A DNA stretch of 64,000 nt from the NCBI RefSeq assembly GCF_020882245.1, contig NC_083598.1:48707858-48771857 (forward strand), in the 5' to 3' direction. Shown one piece after another: positions 23,661 to 37,529 of this stretch. Each line of letters begins with the position of its first letter. Within the stretch, counting starts at the first letter, position 1. Both the position numbers and the translations under genes were made by a program. This stretch comes from Rhopalosiphum padi (Eukaryota > Arthropoda > Insecta > Hemiptera > Aphididae). Under the pieces are notes generated by a model. It was not told the DNA's origin. It made no database searches and saw only the letters and a list, made by a program, of their open reading frames with translations.

Positions 23661-26600
23661 ATGTTCGCTCTTAAAGTGGCGTGTCTGTGTTTGTCCGTCG
23701 CCGCCGTACTCGTAAGTTCAACACTATATTATTATACAACATTAACATATTATTGTATTAGTGAATTATCAGTTACACATTATCGCTGGTTGTCGGACTA
23801 CGCACATTATAGTATATAGTTAATACGTCCTAATAACAAGGGTTCGGATTTAAATTAATTTGATCAGTTTGATTAAAATTATGATTTCTTAGCTACAAAA
23901 TATGTATTTTAAGTGCATGCCATTCTATTGACGATTTCTTAAAGGCATTTTTTTTTCGTTTTTTTGTGTAATTGTAATATGCATACCTATAGGTATTAGT
24001 TTTAAAATCCAGATCCTAAAACAAACCCGTTATCCAACAACTTAAATCATATCAATTTGATTTTAGTTGATCGATAAATTGTTATTACAAAATTTGTTAT
24101 TGAAATAAGATTCGTATTTCATGATTTTTTTTTATATGCGTTTCATTAAATAATGCAAAAACAACAATATTAATAATCTTTATAAAATATCAAAATCAAA
24201 CCATAGTAATAAACCAGGTGATTTACTTATATATTTTAAATGTACTATTGATTATCTACAAATCGTAAAAATCTTTACAATGGTTATTACTTATTGCACA
24301 TGTAATGATGTGATCATATAAGTATATCGAATATGTACCGGAACAAATGCTATATAGTGTAACTTTAAATGCATTTTATTTGACGTTTTGATTTATTTTT
24401 ATTAAAATAAATAAGTCCTTAATAGTTTATAATAATATAATGTATATATCAAATTAAAAATAATGTTTATATATTTGAGTTTCGCGGTAGCTCAAATAGG
24501 TATATCAAATTAGAAAATAATGGAATACGGAAATCATTTTATTGTAAATATAGCAATATTATATTGTATTATTAGATTGTAATATTGTAAAAGCGCGATC
24601 GAACAAAATTTATTGTATGATTTTAGGGTGAAAATAATCAACAAAACTCAAATGATCGGTCTGCCTCTATATTCCAGAGTTGCATATCGGAAACAAAGTT
24701 GTCTGGCGGTAATGTTAATTATACCTTTTATTATATTTTTATCAATAATATTACAATTAATTATTAGTAGTATTGCACGAATTATTATTCTATTTCTAAA
24801 TAAAATTACACAGGAAGAGCACACGAATCAGGTGATATACAGATTGATTCATCAAGCATGCATGACCCTTATTTCTTCCTATAATAATTAATTAATCCAA
24901 ATTTTGATTTTTAGAATTTGTTTGTACCTATACTTTAGGAACATATTATTAAATACATAGATTATAATATAATAAAATATAATAAATATAATAATACGTA
25001 TAATAAAATAATAATAAATATGAGTACCTATAATATTTTATCCATAATCGAATTACATTTAGCTAAACTGCTAAACCTAATGCATTACAATTCAAATTCA
25101 ATGTGTACGCATTTGCCATCTCTATTTATTTTGTAAAATTAAAATTATTTATTTAAAATGTGTATGGTATTTTGTAAATTAATATACAATAACATATTAT
25201 TTTACAATATAATAATATTATGAATTCTTATAGTTGCTCAACTTCGCCGGGGAAAAAGTTTTAATAATTTAAATTTTATTTTCCTAGACAGATGGCACTA
25301 CTGATATATTCATATTTTTATTGCTCAATATTCTGTGGACCAGACCGGAATTAGGTCCATAAAACTATGCTTAAAACCAACCAGATCCGTAGTCTGATCT
25401 TTCAACAAAAAAAACTACATGACAATTGTATGAGTGGTACTCGTGATCATTGGCATTTAATATTCGTACATGTGTTATTCAAGTCTCAAGACATATATCA
25501 ATGTCAACATTATTTAGAACCCGATTGTCACCTGCATAAATTATAATGATATTTTCTGGATAAAGATGAAAAAATAAAATTTTTATCTATATTATATTAT
25601 CATCATAGATTATAATTATACATTTTATATTATACAAACATAATATAATAATACAGGCACATTATGATTTATGATGTAATACGATATTAAATACTACGAA
25701 ACCATAAAAACAAAAATAACAAGATTTTATGGTATAACTATAATATTTTAACATAAATAATATTAATGTTTGGAATTGATTAAACTATGCCGAAATCCAA
25801 AAATATAAATATGTATTCCCATTATAAATAAACTAGTATAATTGAAAATAATAAATTGTATTATTATCATCATCATCATGATAATTCATTTTGTATACTC
25901 GATACTCCATAGCTATACATAGAACGAATTAATAATATGCTATAGAAAATTTCGATAGTTACGTACTACTTGATTGTCCACCTATGTATAAAAATAAATC
26001 GATTGAATAAATTCAATTATCTGGATAAAATTATCTATAGATAATAGTGATATTTATCCGGATAAAATAAAATATATAAAAGAACATTCATCTAGATAAG
26101 TTGTGTACATCAACTTAATATATTAATTTTATAGGTACACTGTAATTTCTTTATATAATATATTTTTGGTATATGGCAAATCACCCTCCCTTGCAATTTT
26201 AATAACTTCCGCTGTTTTCAATCATAAGTACAAAACAAAATATAATAACAATAACGATATAATATACTAAACGTGTTTTGATAATATTTACTTTTAGACG
26301 CACTCAAAGGGTTCCGGTCGATGAGTATACCAAAGACGCAAGCCGAAAAAGTATGTAGTTTTAACGTATAAAATTATCATTTAATAACATTACAGTGAAT
26401 AACTCAACAAGGCTTGGTATAATTATTATTAATATTTTCCGTTACAGTGTATGATGGGTTGTCTGATGAGAAAAGTCAACGTGGTAAGTAACCTTTAATA
26501 CAAAAAACGTTAAACAACAATATTATTATTCTTGCAAATAATAATATGTGTGGCCTTCATAACAACATAGCGTATGTAACGTACAAAACATTTGTGTTCA

Positions 26601-28759
26601 GATTAACAAGGGCAAGTTTTCGGTTGAAGAGGCTACTAAGGTGGCACAGAAATATTACGGAACAAACGAAACAATGATGAAAAAGGCAAAGGACCTCATC
26701 GACGTTTGCGCAAAGAAAGGTATTATTATACCTATGACGATATATCTAACAGCAGAAATACGCGTATACCAACCACGGGAAATTTATAAATTAAACATTT
26801 TTCATAATAAAACGTTATGAGCTCCACTTGGTCTATGGTTAGATTGTTGATAAAATAATAAATCTTCAAGTCTAAAGTTCGAAAACATATGAAATATTTA
26901 ACGTTTAAAATAAATATGAAAACGGTACGTAGGAGATGTTTCTGAATTCAAAGCCGCAGGGAGACTCGACTATTTCTAAAATCAATCACTTAATAAAAAA
27001 AAATTACAAGTATTGCAATAATGCCATAATCATAGTATTTTGAAAAATAAATTGTCTCCTCGTGGGAAATATAATTGATTATAATTATGCTTAACCTGGC
27101 CGTATTTTTTTTTTTTTTTTAATGTTGAAAATGTGTATTAAGTCACATTATTTTATACATTTTATTTTCAGGGTATACCTTATATAATATACTGCTATCA
27201 TATTAAAATAAGTCAGTTAAATACACATCACCATTAGAGTCGAGATAAATATTAAATATGATCATAAAATCACTAAAAAATGCATATAAATATGCATAAA
27301 AATATAAATGTATGCCCTTAAAACTATCAACTGGTATTATAAAATGCATTATTCATTATTAATTTTTAATTTTTAATAGACTATTAATAGAAACTACGTG
27401 TTTTAAATTCGCATGAGCTGTGACACAGTGACACCAACAATAATTTATACGAGAATATTTAGTTAGGTAAAATATACTTGTGTTGGGTCAATGAACATAA
27501 TAATATGTACGTGGTAAATAAAATAATAATTAAAAATATTTTCTAAAAATGTTCTTTAAAATTTTAAGTTCAAGAAAAACCTGAAAAACTATAAACAAGA
27601 AAATATCATAAAAACAAAATGCAAAGATTAAATCGAAGAAAGTTCAATTATAAAAACCTAACCTATAAAGGCATAATGCAATTTAGTTTGAAACATCAAA
27701 CAACCGCTTCCTATATATTATTACCAATCGGATTTATTTTTGTCTGTAATGTTTACGATCAAAAGTACAATATATTAATGTGAATAAAAACCATAAACAT
27801 CCTTGCCTTGTCTATTATAAATAATATTATTATTCATTTACCGATAATTATTTTAATGCGTTTATTTGAATACGATTTTAGCTCAATCGACGACTGAAGA
27901 GTGTGCGTTGGCCGGAATTGTGACTACTTGTATTGTGGAGGAAGCTCAAAAAGTAAGTCTTGACAGATACTGAGATACGCTTTATGATTTAGACCTCACC
28001 AATGGTAACATTGTACAAATGTTCAAACTTGTCTATTCTCCTTTTGTCGTGTCACGTTCTATCGTATACTATAGGCTGGGTTAAGGATTATTTTTGGCCA
28101 AAGTGGGCCCTTCAATTTTATTATATAACCACTGAAATCATAAATGTGTCGTTGTTTATTATTTTTTCAATCGAAATTCGTAGGAATAATCGTTTTATCA
28201 GAAATGATTTTTTAATATATACGTATCATAATAAATTATAGACAAAAAATATACTTACCTCACATTTGATAATGTAACGATTTCCAATTATTATCTAACA
28301 GACCTCGTTCACGATATTTTATCATCTTATAGAGTTCAACGTGTAATCAAATTTAATTAATTAATTAATATTTAATGTATTTTTTTTTTTTTTATGTGAA
28401 GTATTTTTTGAAATATAGACAATAAAAATATTTATAGCTAACAAAAAATAGGGATCTTAGATCTGTGGGTTCCGGAACCCAACTCCCTTGATCCCGTCCA
28501 TACACACATTTGAGGGTTGAACGATTACGAATGCATGCGGATGTGCGATTATCCTGGTTAGGTTAGGTAAAAGGGCAGATAAAATGGTTTCTCGGCAACA
28601 AAAACGTATAATGAAGTTAATGACATTATCGTGTTATTATATTATGATTAATGTTTTCGCTTTTTGTTACAGGCTGGCTTAACTGGCGGACCTGGTGGAC
28701 CTGGCGGCAACCGTTCCAGACGAACCGTTTCACCGAAATTTAGAGCCAACGTCGAATAA
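23661..28759 (+). CDS. Odorant-binding protein, complete, 165 residues, seven coding exons
   Basis: Exons 23661-23711, 24627-24708, 26298-26350, 26448-26483, 26602-26719, 27882-27952 and 28673-28759 join in frame to 165 codons; all introns are GT..AG. Exon 1 encodes a hydrophobic signal sequence (MFALKVACLCLSVAAVL). The mature part begins GENNQQNSNDRS. Cysteines at 36, 63, 67, 110, 121 and 130 give C1-x26-C2-x3-C3-x42-C4-x10-C5-x8-C6, a classical OBP: a secreted carrier of small hydrophobic ligands. The 53-nt and 36-nt exons equal those of OBP3 in length and phase, showing tandem duplication. The last exon adds an unusual glycine/proline-rich and basic tail (LTGGPGGPGGNRSRRTV..) beyond the OBP fold. 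I recall aphid OBP9 as 165 residues, so this may be OBP9, but the number rests on length only. A TATA box and an AATAAA fit the ends. Confidence 0.92.
23712..26297. other. Introns 1 and 2 of the third OBP
   Basis: Two introns (23712-24626 and 24709-26297) around the 82-nt C1 exon at 24627-24708. Both are AT-rich without recognised genes. The open frame at 24613-24891 runs over the exon in a different frame and should be ignored. A short (ATC)n run occurs near 25866-25880. Confidence 0.7.
26720..28672. other. Introns 5 and 6 of the third OBP
   Basis: Introns 26720-27881 and 27953-28672 flank the exon that encodes C5 and C6. They are AT-rich with a T-rich run near 28381-28394. The open frame 28002-28241 is intronic and unrecognised. 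Confidence 0.65.
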
Positions 28760-28862
28760 ACCGTTCACGTCGTTCCTATGATTATTTAAACGCTATACGC
28801 CTATAACTACTAAACTAATTAATTTTATACCAAATTATCTTGTACATGTTTACATGACCGTC

Positions 28863-28868
28863 AATAAA
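28863..28868 (+). terminator. Poly(A) signal of the third OBP
   Basis: A canonical AATAAA 104 bases after the stop codon, followed by GT-rich sequence (gttcgttgtct) as expected downstream of a cleavage site. Confidence 0.65.
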
Positions 28869-28899
28869 CATATTATTTAAACAATCATAAAGTCTAGCG

Positions 28900-31632
28900 T
28901 TCGTTGTCTCCCTGCAGGTGTGCCCTTTTTATATGTTTTGATGCATGTTTTTTTAGCAGCATATCCTGTTAATATTATTTACATAAGTCGTTGATTTTTA
29001 TGAACATTATATGGATGTACCTCTTTAAATTAACATTTTAATCAGTAGTTTATATAATATTAAAATGTTTATGCTAAAGAATAAGGATAATACATTTATA
29101 GTCCTAAGATGGTTTCACAAAAGTATAAAAATATTTAATATTATATTCAGAAAATTGTTAATTCGGTTAATATACATCAATGTTTTTAAATAGGTAATCT
29201 AGCTACTTAACAATTATCAGGAAAAAAACTGATTTTTATTTTAAAAATTAAATTGGTATCGCCACAGAACACTAACATGGTACTCAAAGTATACATATTT
29301 AAAAATATATTTTAATGGTATACTTAAAAATTCTTATAATCATAATTTGAATAAATTCGTTATTAAAATAAAAATTGGGAGTACCCTACGTATAACTTGT
29401 AAATATCCTGAATACTACATGAAATTATTGATTTCTGGTTGGGTTCTTAAAATAGTTGTATGGTGGTTTAGGTTTTCAAATACAAAAGCTCATGATAATA
29501 ATATCGGTTCTTTTCGTTGTGCGGTTCCAGTTTTTGCATGCTCCTGGTGTACTAATAAATACTATTATAATGATTTGCTAAAAATCCACGGCACTGATCA
29601 CTATATGTATAATATACTCATATTATATCCTTTATGGCCGTACATGCTTTTTTTTATACAACAATACCGAATTTGGGCCTTTGGCTTTTCGCTGGACGTT
29701 TTTACACGGGTGTTTGTATCCGGGTCCAGTACGGTGACGCCCCCGTACATTTACGACTTTTGACGCCCATTTAATGTTTTGAACATCGATTTCAATCCAT
29801 TGACGGTCTGCAGTTCGGAATATCGCAAAACATTACGACCACTAATATATTGCTATTATTATTGTAATTATACACGACGTCCAGTGTCGGAGCCGTTAAA
29901 TCTACACCAACATCTAGTATTTTTCATCCAGTCCATTAACAACCAACACAGTGATATTATCAAGAATGATTTTTTAATAATAAATTTAATCAAATTCAGA
30001 TATTTGGAATTTTTAAGTATTTTTAAAAACCACATTTTTTATTATGAATATTATTAAGAAAATACATTTTTCGATAGTCGTAAATGATGCGTTTGATGTA
30101 TATAAATTGATTAAATCGGTATTCGAAATAATATCTAGTTTCAGAGTTGTTAAACTTTAAGTACTTACTGATGATAATAATCTAAGATTACAGGTTTAGA
30201 GAAATGAGTGAAAACTTTAATTGTTTGAATGTTATAGTAACTAATATTGATTTATTACAATTTTATCATTAAAAATATAAATAAAAAACAAATATAAAAT
30301 AATATATGAACTATACTAAGTATTACGTCATATACATAAGTATTTTATATTTTATAAAAGATATCTATTATATACAATATACAATCTTTAGTTCATAATA
30401 AGATCTAATAATTCGGAATCATCTCGTTTGAATTTCGATTTAGATGGTTTGAAATAAAATAAAGATTACTGACTTATCAATTTATTCAAAGGAAGTCGTT
30501 TTCCCTTTGAAGAAAAGAGATTTGCATCGACACAGAACACTATTTAAAAGACACAAAAAAATGTAATATGAGTTATAAAATATTGTGATAATCAGAGTTC
30601 CAATTGAGTTCAACTGAATTCGAATCAATGCATCAATGCAAAGGGCATAAGTGAGCTGAGCCGTTGAGCATGCTTGAATAATCTGCTTGTACAGCTATAT
30701 AGGTACCAGCCACGTGGTTTATTAGGTTATTTATATTTTTTAATTTCTATGAAAACCGTGCCAGCCAAAAGATGCTGTAAAAATTGTACGGAATAAATGG
30801 AGTAAATACGGTAAAAGCCGGTTACATAATATTGCATACTCTACCGTGTACCCGTGTACCTATATATTGTACCTATAGTGTAAATATTGGCATGAACCCG
30901 CGTGAAACAATGCTGCAGCAGCTATCCTGCGTATACCATATTTCTACTACCTATGTATATACCGTTTGCCAATGAAATAATATCCTTTAATTATTTTTCC
31001 GATAACGTATATCGCGATAATATACTGCTATCGAACTTTAATAGGTACACAATACTATACATACAAATATTAAACAGTAAAGGTAGTTATAACTACTATG
31101 TATTTAAGAAATATTATGAAATTAAATTATAAATATTAAATATAGAAGAACATTGGAGTTTTTTTTTTTATGAAATGCTGTTTGGATGGTGATAAATTTA
31201 CTTAAATTGTATATTTAATTTATGCAATTATACTATTGTATTACAATGATTATAGTTGACACTTATATGTAATATAATTTTTTTTCTAGTGATTAGCGCT
31301 AAAGTGGAAAATGTGTTATAGACGATAATATAATGTTTAATTTAATATTATTTTATTTTCATTATTTTACATCTTTCAAAGTATTTTATAATATTATACT
31401 ACATTTTTAAATATTTTTATTTAGGTAATGTGCTGTGATATTTAGGTCATAAAAATTCTACAGGCCTAGCGAATGAAGATTTTAAAATTTTAAATATTTC
31501 TTGTTATCACTGGTTGTGATTTTACTATTGTTTAAAACAAAAAACTATTATTATGAACGAACGACAAAAATACGAGACTTTCACGTGAGTATAGGAAAAA
31601 TTAACCAATAATTCGTACTTCACCCAATAGCC
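28900..31632. other. Intergenic, no supported gene
   Basis: After the OBP cluster. The longest open frame (29347-29763, 138 codons) has tryptophan- and tyrosine-rich content and no recognisable domain. The part near 29660-29830 is less AT-rich than its surroundings and could be a fragment of an old element or exon, but I cannot identify it. The frames at 29779-30057 and 30784-31132 are equally unrecognised. Confidence 0.5.
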
Positions 31633-31795
31633 CAGTGGTGTAACTGGGAAAAAATCTAGGGGAGCAATATAATATATATTTATTATTATCAAAACCCTGA
31701 CACCCCTCCCCCGGTTAAAATATATACCTTTATGCCACAAAAAATTATCAGGGGGCAAGTGCCCCCCCCTTTTCACCCCATAAACTACTCCACTG
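31633..31795. mobile_element. hAT-type MITE (163 bp) with perfect 8-bp target duplication
   Basis: It begins CAGTGGTGTAACTGGG and ends ATAAACTACTCCACTG, imperfect inverted repeats. Both sides carry the same 8 bases, CAATAGCC (31625-31632 and 31796-31803). CAGTGG-type ends plus an 8-bp duplication are typical of the hAT superfamily. The interior holds characteristic G/C runs (GGGGGCAAGTGCCCCCCCC). The intact duplication suggests a fairly recent insertion. The open frame over it on the minus strand (31525-31776) is not a gene. Confidence 0.85.
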
Positions 31796-31803
31796 CAATA
31801 GCC

Positions 31804-34800
31804 AACCGCTGTAAGTGTTGTGACGTCTTGTCCAAGTATAATAATTAATACTCACTCAGTCACGAGTATGTGATTCTGATTCATGTAATCGTGGATTGTG
31901 GAAAACCTAACTTAATCTAACGTGGTTATAAAACACAATCGGTCCGTCAGTATTATAGTTGCCCGAGTTTTAATTATCCAGCCTGTTTTTATTCAATTGT
32001 TTTTTATATTTTATTGTTTGTTATTATTTTGCTATTTTCGTTAAACACACACACACACAGGCACTGCGTTATTATCCCGCAGCGGACCGTTTCTCCGTAA
32101 CAATCATTATTCGAATACAATATATCATAAAATAAACACACGAAAACTTCACAAGTATAACGTCAACGGCAATACAACCAACATCGCTGTGTGTATCATT
32201 TACCTGCCATCGTTATAATATTTATAGTTATCTGCGGCAGTTGTTAATACGCGCTTCGATTAAAATATTATAAATCTGATGTATTGACACTTGTTTAAAC
32301 GATACACGTGTAAAATAATTATAAAATGTGGTTTACATAACATAATATTATAATATAAATTAAACAATAAAGTATATACTATCCAGTAACGTAGCGACAG
32401 CCGTTCGATGCACATGTGCGTTATCGCTCCACGCTTATCGTGAAAATTAAAATGTAATAAATATTATTATAAGATTAATTTTTATTTCTCTACTTACATT
32501 CTATTCATTTAATTTCCATAAATAATGTATTGTTTTGTAAGAATCTTTCATGTACCTGATATACCCAACATAATTAGATAGTAAATATAAAAAAGAAATA
32601 AAATAAAATGGTGTAGGGCTTTTAGCTTATTAGTATTTCTTTCAATAGTTAATGCACGTGCTGATAGTGTTACCACTGGGTAATTTTTCAATATTTTATA
32701 TTATTTACTGTTTATCGAACCAGCTTATTGTACAAAAAAAGCTTGTTGTTTGGATTGTAGATTTACACTTTAAAAATAGTAATAAAAAAAGTATACCATC
32801 GCATATCATACATATAATATGAAAAATGCAATTAAAAAATAAATTAACTCCGTGGTGTGTGTATCAGTAGACTATATTAAACGTATTAATTATTTAATTA
32901 AAACTAATCTGTTTGATCATATAGATAATTATTTCATAAAAACTAAAAAATCTAAATACGGGCTGACAGCGAATAAATGTTCAACTTTGGACAATTTTAA
33001 ACTTTATTCTGATTAAACTATTATAATATTATTAAAAAATACAATAATATGATAATAATATTATGATATGTAGGCGTAAATTATTTAACAATCATTAGTG
33101 CGTGTTTTATTTAATGAAAATTGAATTAAATAAATCAAAAGACGATATTTCATATAATTTTAAATTTCAAATTAGTTGATTTTATATACATATGTTTTAT
33201 GTTCAATTTACATAATATATTTATGTCATGTATCTAATAATATAAAATGAATCAATTAGTTTTAAATTTATTATTTTGAACTAAACCATCAATCAGTCCT
33301 ACGAGTCTATAAAAAGTATTAGATTAAAATCAATTTATCAAAAGGTAATAATTATAATTATTCTTTTGACTATATTTTCAATTTTTTTTTTCATTCACCT
33401 TATTACCTTATAGTTTAATCTTACCGGTACAATCTGTTTTTTTATACAGATATCTTGTATAATAATCAGCACTAATAATACTATTGCGTTTGTCTTATTA
33501 TTTTGCACGTCATAAGATCATTATAATAAACGAAATAAATGTGCTAAGTTATTTTTTTGTTATTAAAATGGTACAAAATTGATCCGAGTAAAATGAAAAA
33601 TTCAACTAAATATTATAAGTAATAGGATTAGTAATTTTTATGAACTAGCTGCAAAAGTTATTTATTTTTTGCGTAAATATAATGTTTCATCCGCAAAAAC
33701 AGCGTAAAAACAAAATATATAATATACATGTATAAAAATATATAAGGGTGTGTGTGTGTATTGTTTTATAGTGATAAACGATGGTCAAACATATAGCACA
33801 ATGAATTTAGAACTAAATTAAATTGAAATATATAGTAAAATAATAGTGTCAGTACTGTCAATGAACCAGAAAGTAGAAACATTTTAATCACTTTTTGCCT
33901 GATAAACTAGTCGAGCACACTATCAGTGAAGATCTTTTATATCAAGTACCTATCTACATTCTACTCCAGATTTTCAAATAAGTCGATCAATGGTTCAAGT
34001 ATTATTTAATATTATAATATTTATTTAAAATGACCCATTTCAGGCCAACAAAAATGTTTTTGAATACATTTTAAATTATATTTAATAGTTAAGGGTATCA
34101 CTGTTCCTAATCGTGTGTATATAATATATATTTATTCATCTTAAGAGTTTAATATTATACCTATATAGTTATGAAATAGTTAATAAACAAAGAAATTATA
34201 TATTTTATTTATGGGGCAGCGCGTCACACGAGCAACATGCTGTTTCTATATTTCAATAACGTCAATGATCGAATGGTGTCTACATTATTGTTATTTTCAA
34301 AGTAGGATAAAAGATAATGAAAATAATTAACTAGAGTTAGGGTTAAAAGCGTTACGTTATAACTTTATAAGCTAATAATTAACAAACAATTTATTCAACT
34401 CAAAAAGTTTTAAGCCAATATTGTGAAATTTGTTTAACTATCTGATTTAAAATAAAGTTATTAGTTGTTTCTAATCACCTCCTATCCCATAGTTATTGCT
34501 AGTCAATAAACAAATATTTTGAATAATAACTAAATATTTATTATTTTGTTAAAAATACATTTAAATATTCATTCTTATCGTTCACTAGTTTTAGTGGTTT
34601 ACGAGTAGACAATATACCTATTATTATACATACCTATTTAGTCAACACACTATTTAGTTTCAAATAGGTAAAACATTCAAAGAAGGAGTTTGCTAATTTT
34701 TGTTAAAATTAACTGTAAACAGAACGTCATTAACTAAAAAATAATTATTTAGTTAGTTTTAACTGTAATGAGTTAAATAATTTTTGTAAAAACCTTATTT

Positions 34801-36629
34801 CAAGTAAAATAATACTTTCCAAATTGACAGAAAAAAGCTAAAATAAAGATATTTCAACTTGTTTAATTATTATTTTATTATAAAATGTACTGACTAGTTA
34901 AAAAAAAAAATGTTGCATCAGTTATTGCCCAGCTTTGATTATAATAGGTACTTTTATGTTGACTAAAATATAATTATTCCGTTTTTTTAGTCCTGATAAA
35001 AAAAAAAAAAAAATAAAAAATAAAAATCAAACGTTATACGATTGTGTTCCGTTGATAATCCACTGTAAAATAACGTACCTATTTTGTTCGAATTTACGGT
35101 TATTTTCAATAGAACAATATTTCATCATATTATTATAACATTATTATATCGGTAGATAGCACTACGTGCAGGTACTGGTACGACTAATACACAGAATACA
35201 TTGAATTGTCTATTAAGTTCTTCAGTGTCCCAGTCTGCTGTATAACAGTATAGAACATTCCAATCAGTTATTGTGTTATATTATTAATAGAATATTAGAC
35301 ATTATAATTGAGAGGAGATAATCACCGTCATTTAAAGAGAAATCTATGACATTAAGGCTCTTTGACTAAACTGTTATTATAGGACTTGCTACGTTGTCGT
35401 TTGGTTAGGAGAATTTTCATTTTAAAAACAGGTTTAATTCTTCAGATTCAGAATCCCTTGTGTCGACTTAAAACCAAATTGATTTTTAATATTCTAAAAT
35501 AATTTTATGTTATACTATAATTAAAATATAATATATATAATATTTACGTTTGTTGATATATGAGTATTTAACTCAGACCGTATATTTAATACAAAATATT
35601 CCGCGTAAATAAAAATTTTAAATGTTAACTATTATACAAGTCACGATTAGAAATAATAATCAAATTTTATCTAAAGTGAATGTGTATTATTTGTTATTTT
35701 GATAACGGTATAGTGTGTAATTTTATATCAACAAAAGAAAAGACAAAAATATAAAAATTTGGACAAGCGGTTAAATGCTGTCGTAAGAGGATAATATAAT
35801 GAAACGAATAACAATAAATACTTCAAACCAATAGCACATAACTTAGTATTATATTAAGTACATTTATTTTTTTATACTCTATAAAATATATAAAGATATT
35901 GAGATTATAGTAAACTCGTAAACAACCGCGAGAATCCCCATTAAAAATGTAGAATTCATTTCTTGTTATGTTTTCACATTTTTAACACAAATAGACTAAG
36001 TTCATATAAAGTTTAAATCTAGAATACAAATATCTTATAGGTATTCTTATATTGTCCTATTTATAAATTCCGTTTCTTTATTATTTTGATCTGTGTAAGT
36101 AAGCGTGTAAGACAGTTAATTACGATTTAGGTTAGGGTACAATCTACGTTATGCAAAATCGTAGGTTATCAACAATACAATTTGAATATTTTAATTTAGT
36201 ATTTATTGTCTAAGTATATCTATACGGCAACAACGACTTTGCAGATGTTGTATCACTCCTGATGTGGCGTGTCTGGCCTCTGGACGTAAATAAAATTAAA
36301 CATTTTAAGAATTTGTATATTATTGCATGTTTATAACGATAGTATAGTATGGTAGAATAAGAATTAACATAAAATCTAAAATTTAATAATACAGTGGTAT
36401 ATTTTATTCCATATAGGTACTCGTTATCTATGTGTATAATCCGCACGTAGATAAAATCTACATCGCGATTCGTGAATAACAGTTACTACTAAAATATAGT
36501 TCACGAGTTCTCCAATGCTGATTCTACTAATGCTGCTATCATACATAATATGATTTATATATTATAATATGTTATTAATATATTATATAAATAATTATAT
36601 AGTTCACCGACAAAATATTCTAACCCTAA
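31804..36629. other. Intergenic, no supported gene
   Basis: AT-rich with short microsatellites, including (CA)n at about 32045-32059 and (GT)n at about 33748-33759, and an A-rich run near 34999-35013. No coding sequence, RNA gene or well-defined element was recognised. Confidence 0.6.
32045..32059. repeat. (CA)n microsatellite
   Basis: A short CA dinucleotide run in intergenic DNA. Confidence 0.75.
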
Positions 36630-36637
36630 CCTGTTCC

Positions 36638-36781
36638 CAGGCACGTATACTGGGGGGGATTCAACCCCCCCGAAATAATTTTGAGTAACGAGGAAAAAAT
36701 TGTTTTATTATGTTGCGGCACAATTCGTATTGCTAAATTTTGTAAACCCCTTCCGAAATTTTTTTTTTGTATACGTCCCTG
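36638..36781. mobile_element. Small MITE (144 bp), hAT-like
   Basis: The left end CAGGCACGTATAC and the right end GTATACGTCCCTG are inverted repeats with one mismatch. Internal G/C runs (TGGGGGGG..CCCCCCC) sit next to the left end. Flanks CCTGTTCC and GTTGTTCC agree in 6 of 8 positions, consistent with a decayed 8-bp target duplication. It is non-coding; the overlapping open frames at 36681-36903 are not genes. Confidence 0.65.
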
Positions 36782-37529
36782 GTTGTTCCTTTATAAAAAA
36801 TCACATTCAGATAGTGAATACATATTGTCGAAATCCACTGACAACAACAACAGCACCCACCGATAGTTATTTAATCAGAACCCACATCGTAATGTCGCGG
36901 TAACTACCAACCCTCGGCCGGTTTATTAGTTCGTCGAATACTATACTTAAATAATGAATAACAATAATAACATTGTGATGTCAGTGTGCTTAATATGGAA
37001 GTTTTTGCAATATTTTTACGTATTACTATTCCTTCTTTTTAGTTTTAACTATTACAATGTCGACTACAAGGTTGTGATCAGTATTCGGTATAATATACAT
37101 ACTGGTAATGAGTTACGATTTGGACAGACTAATGTAATTGCCCACGACATTATTTTTTGTATAACACACTGCGCTCTTCCAAATAATTTTATTTTCGTTT
37201 TATTTTTTAATGCCTTTTTACTTGTGACGTATTTAACGCGAAGTCTTTGATGTGATATTTTTACCACAACATTTGGACGGGATACCATTTCATTGGAATC
37301 CAGTGGTGCAGCCATTGGACGCTTTTTACACGTCATATTATAGTTTTCATTACGTACGCGGAATACCGTAACACGGTTCGATTGACTTAACAATGTTGCT
37401 TTATGGATTTTATTTATTAATTTGTACTGCGATAAAATAGTAGGTACCTACCTACCTAAATTTTTATAATTATATACGGTCAGTGTAATCTTCTAAATAA
37501 CAACAATAATAATAAAAATAAATAACAAA

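Noticed and set aside
25860..25885. Short ATC repeats as a CRISPR-like or regulatory array
   Set aside because: It is a simple microsatellite; nothing in the window has repeat-spacer structure.
31525..31776. Minus-strand 83-codon frame rich in Gly/Arg
   Set aside because: It reads through the hAT MITE at 31633-31795; the frame is a by-product of its G/C runs.
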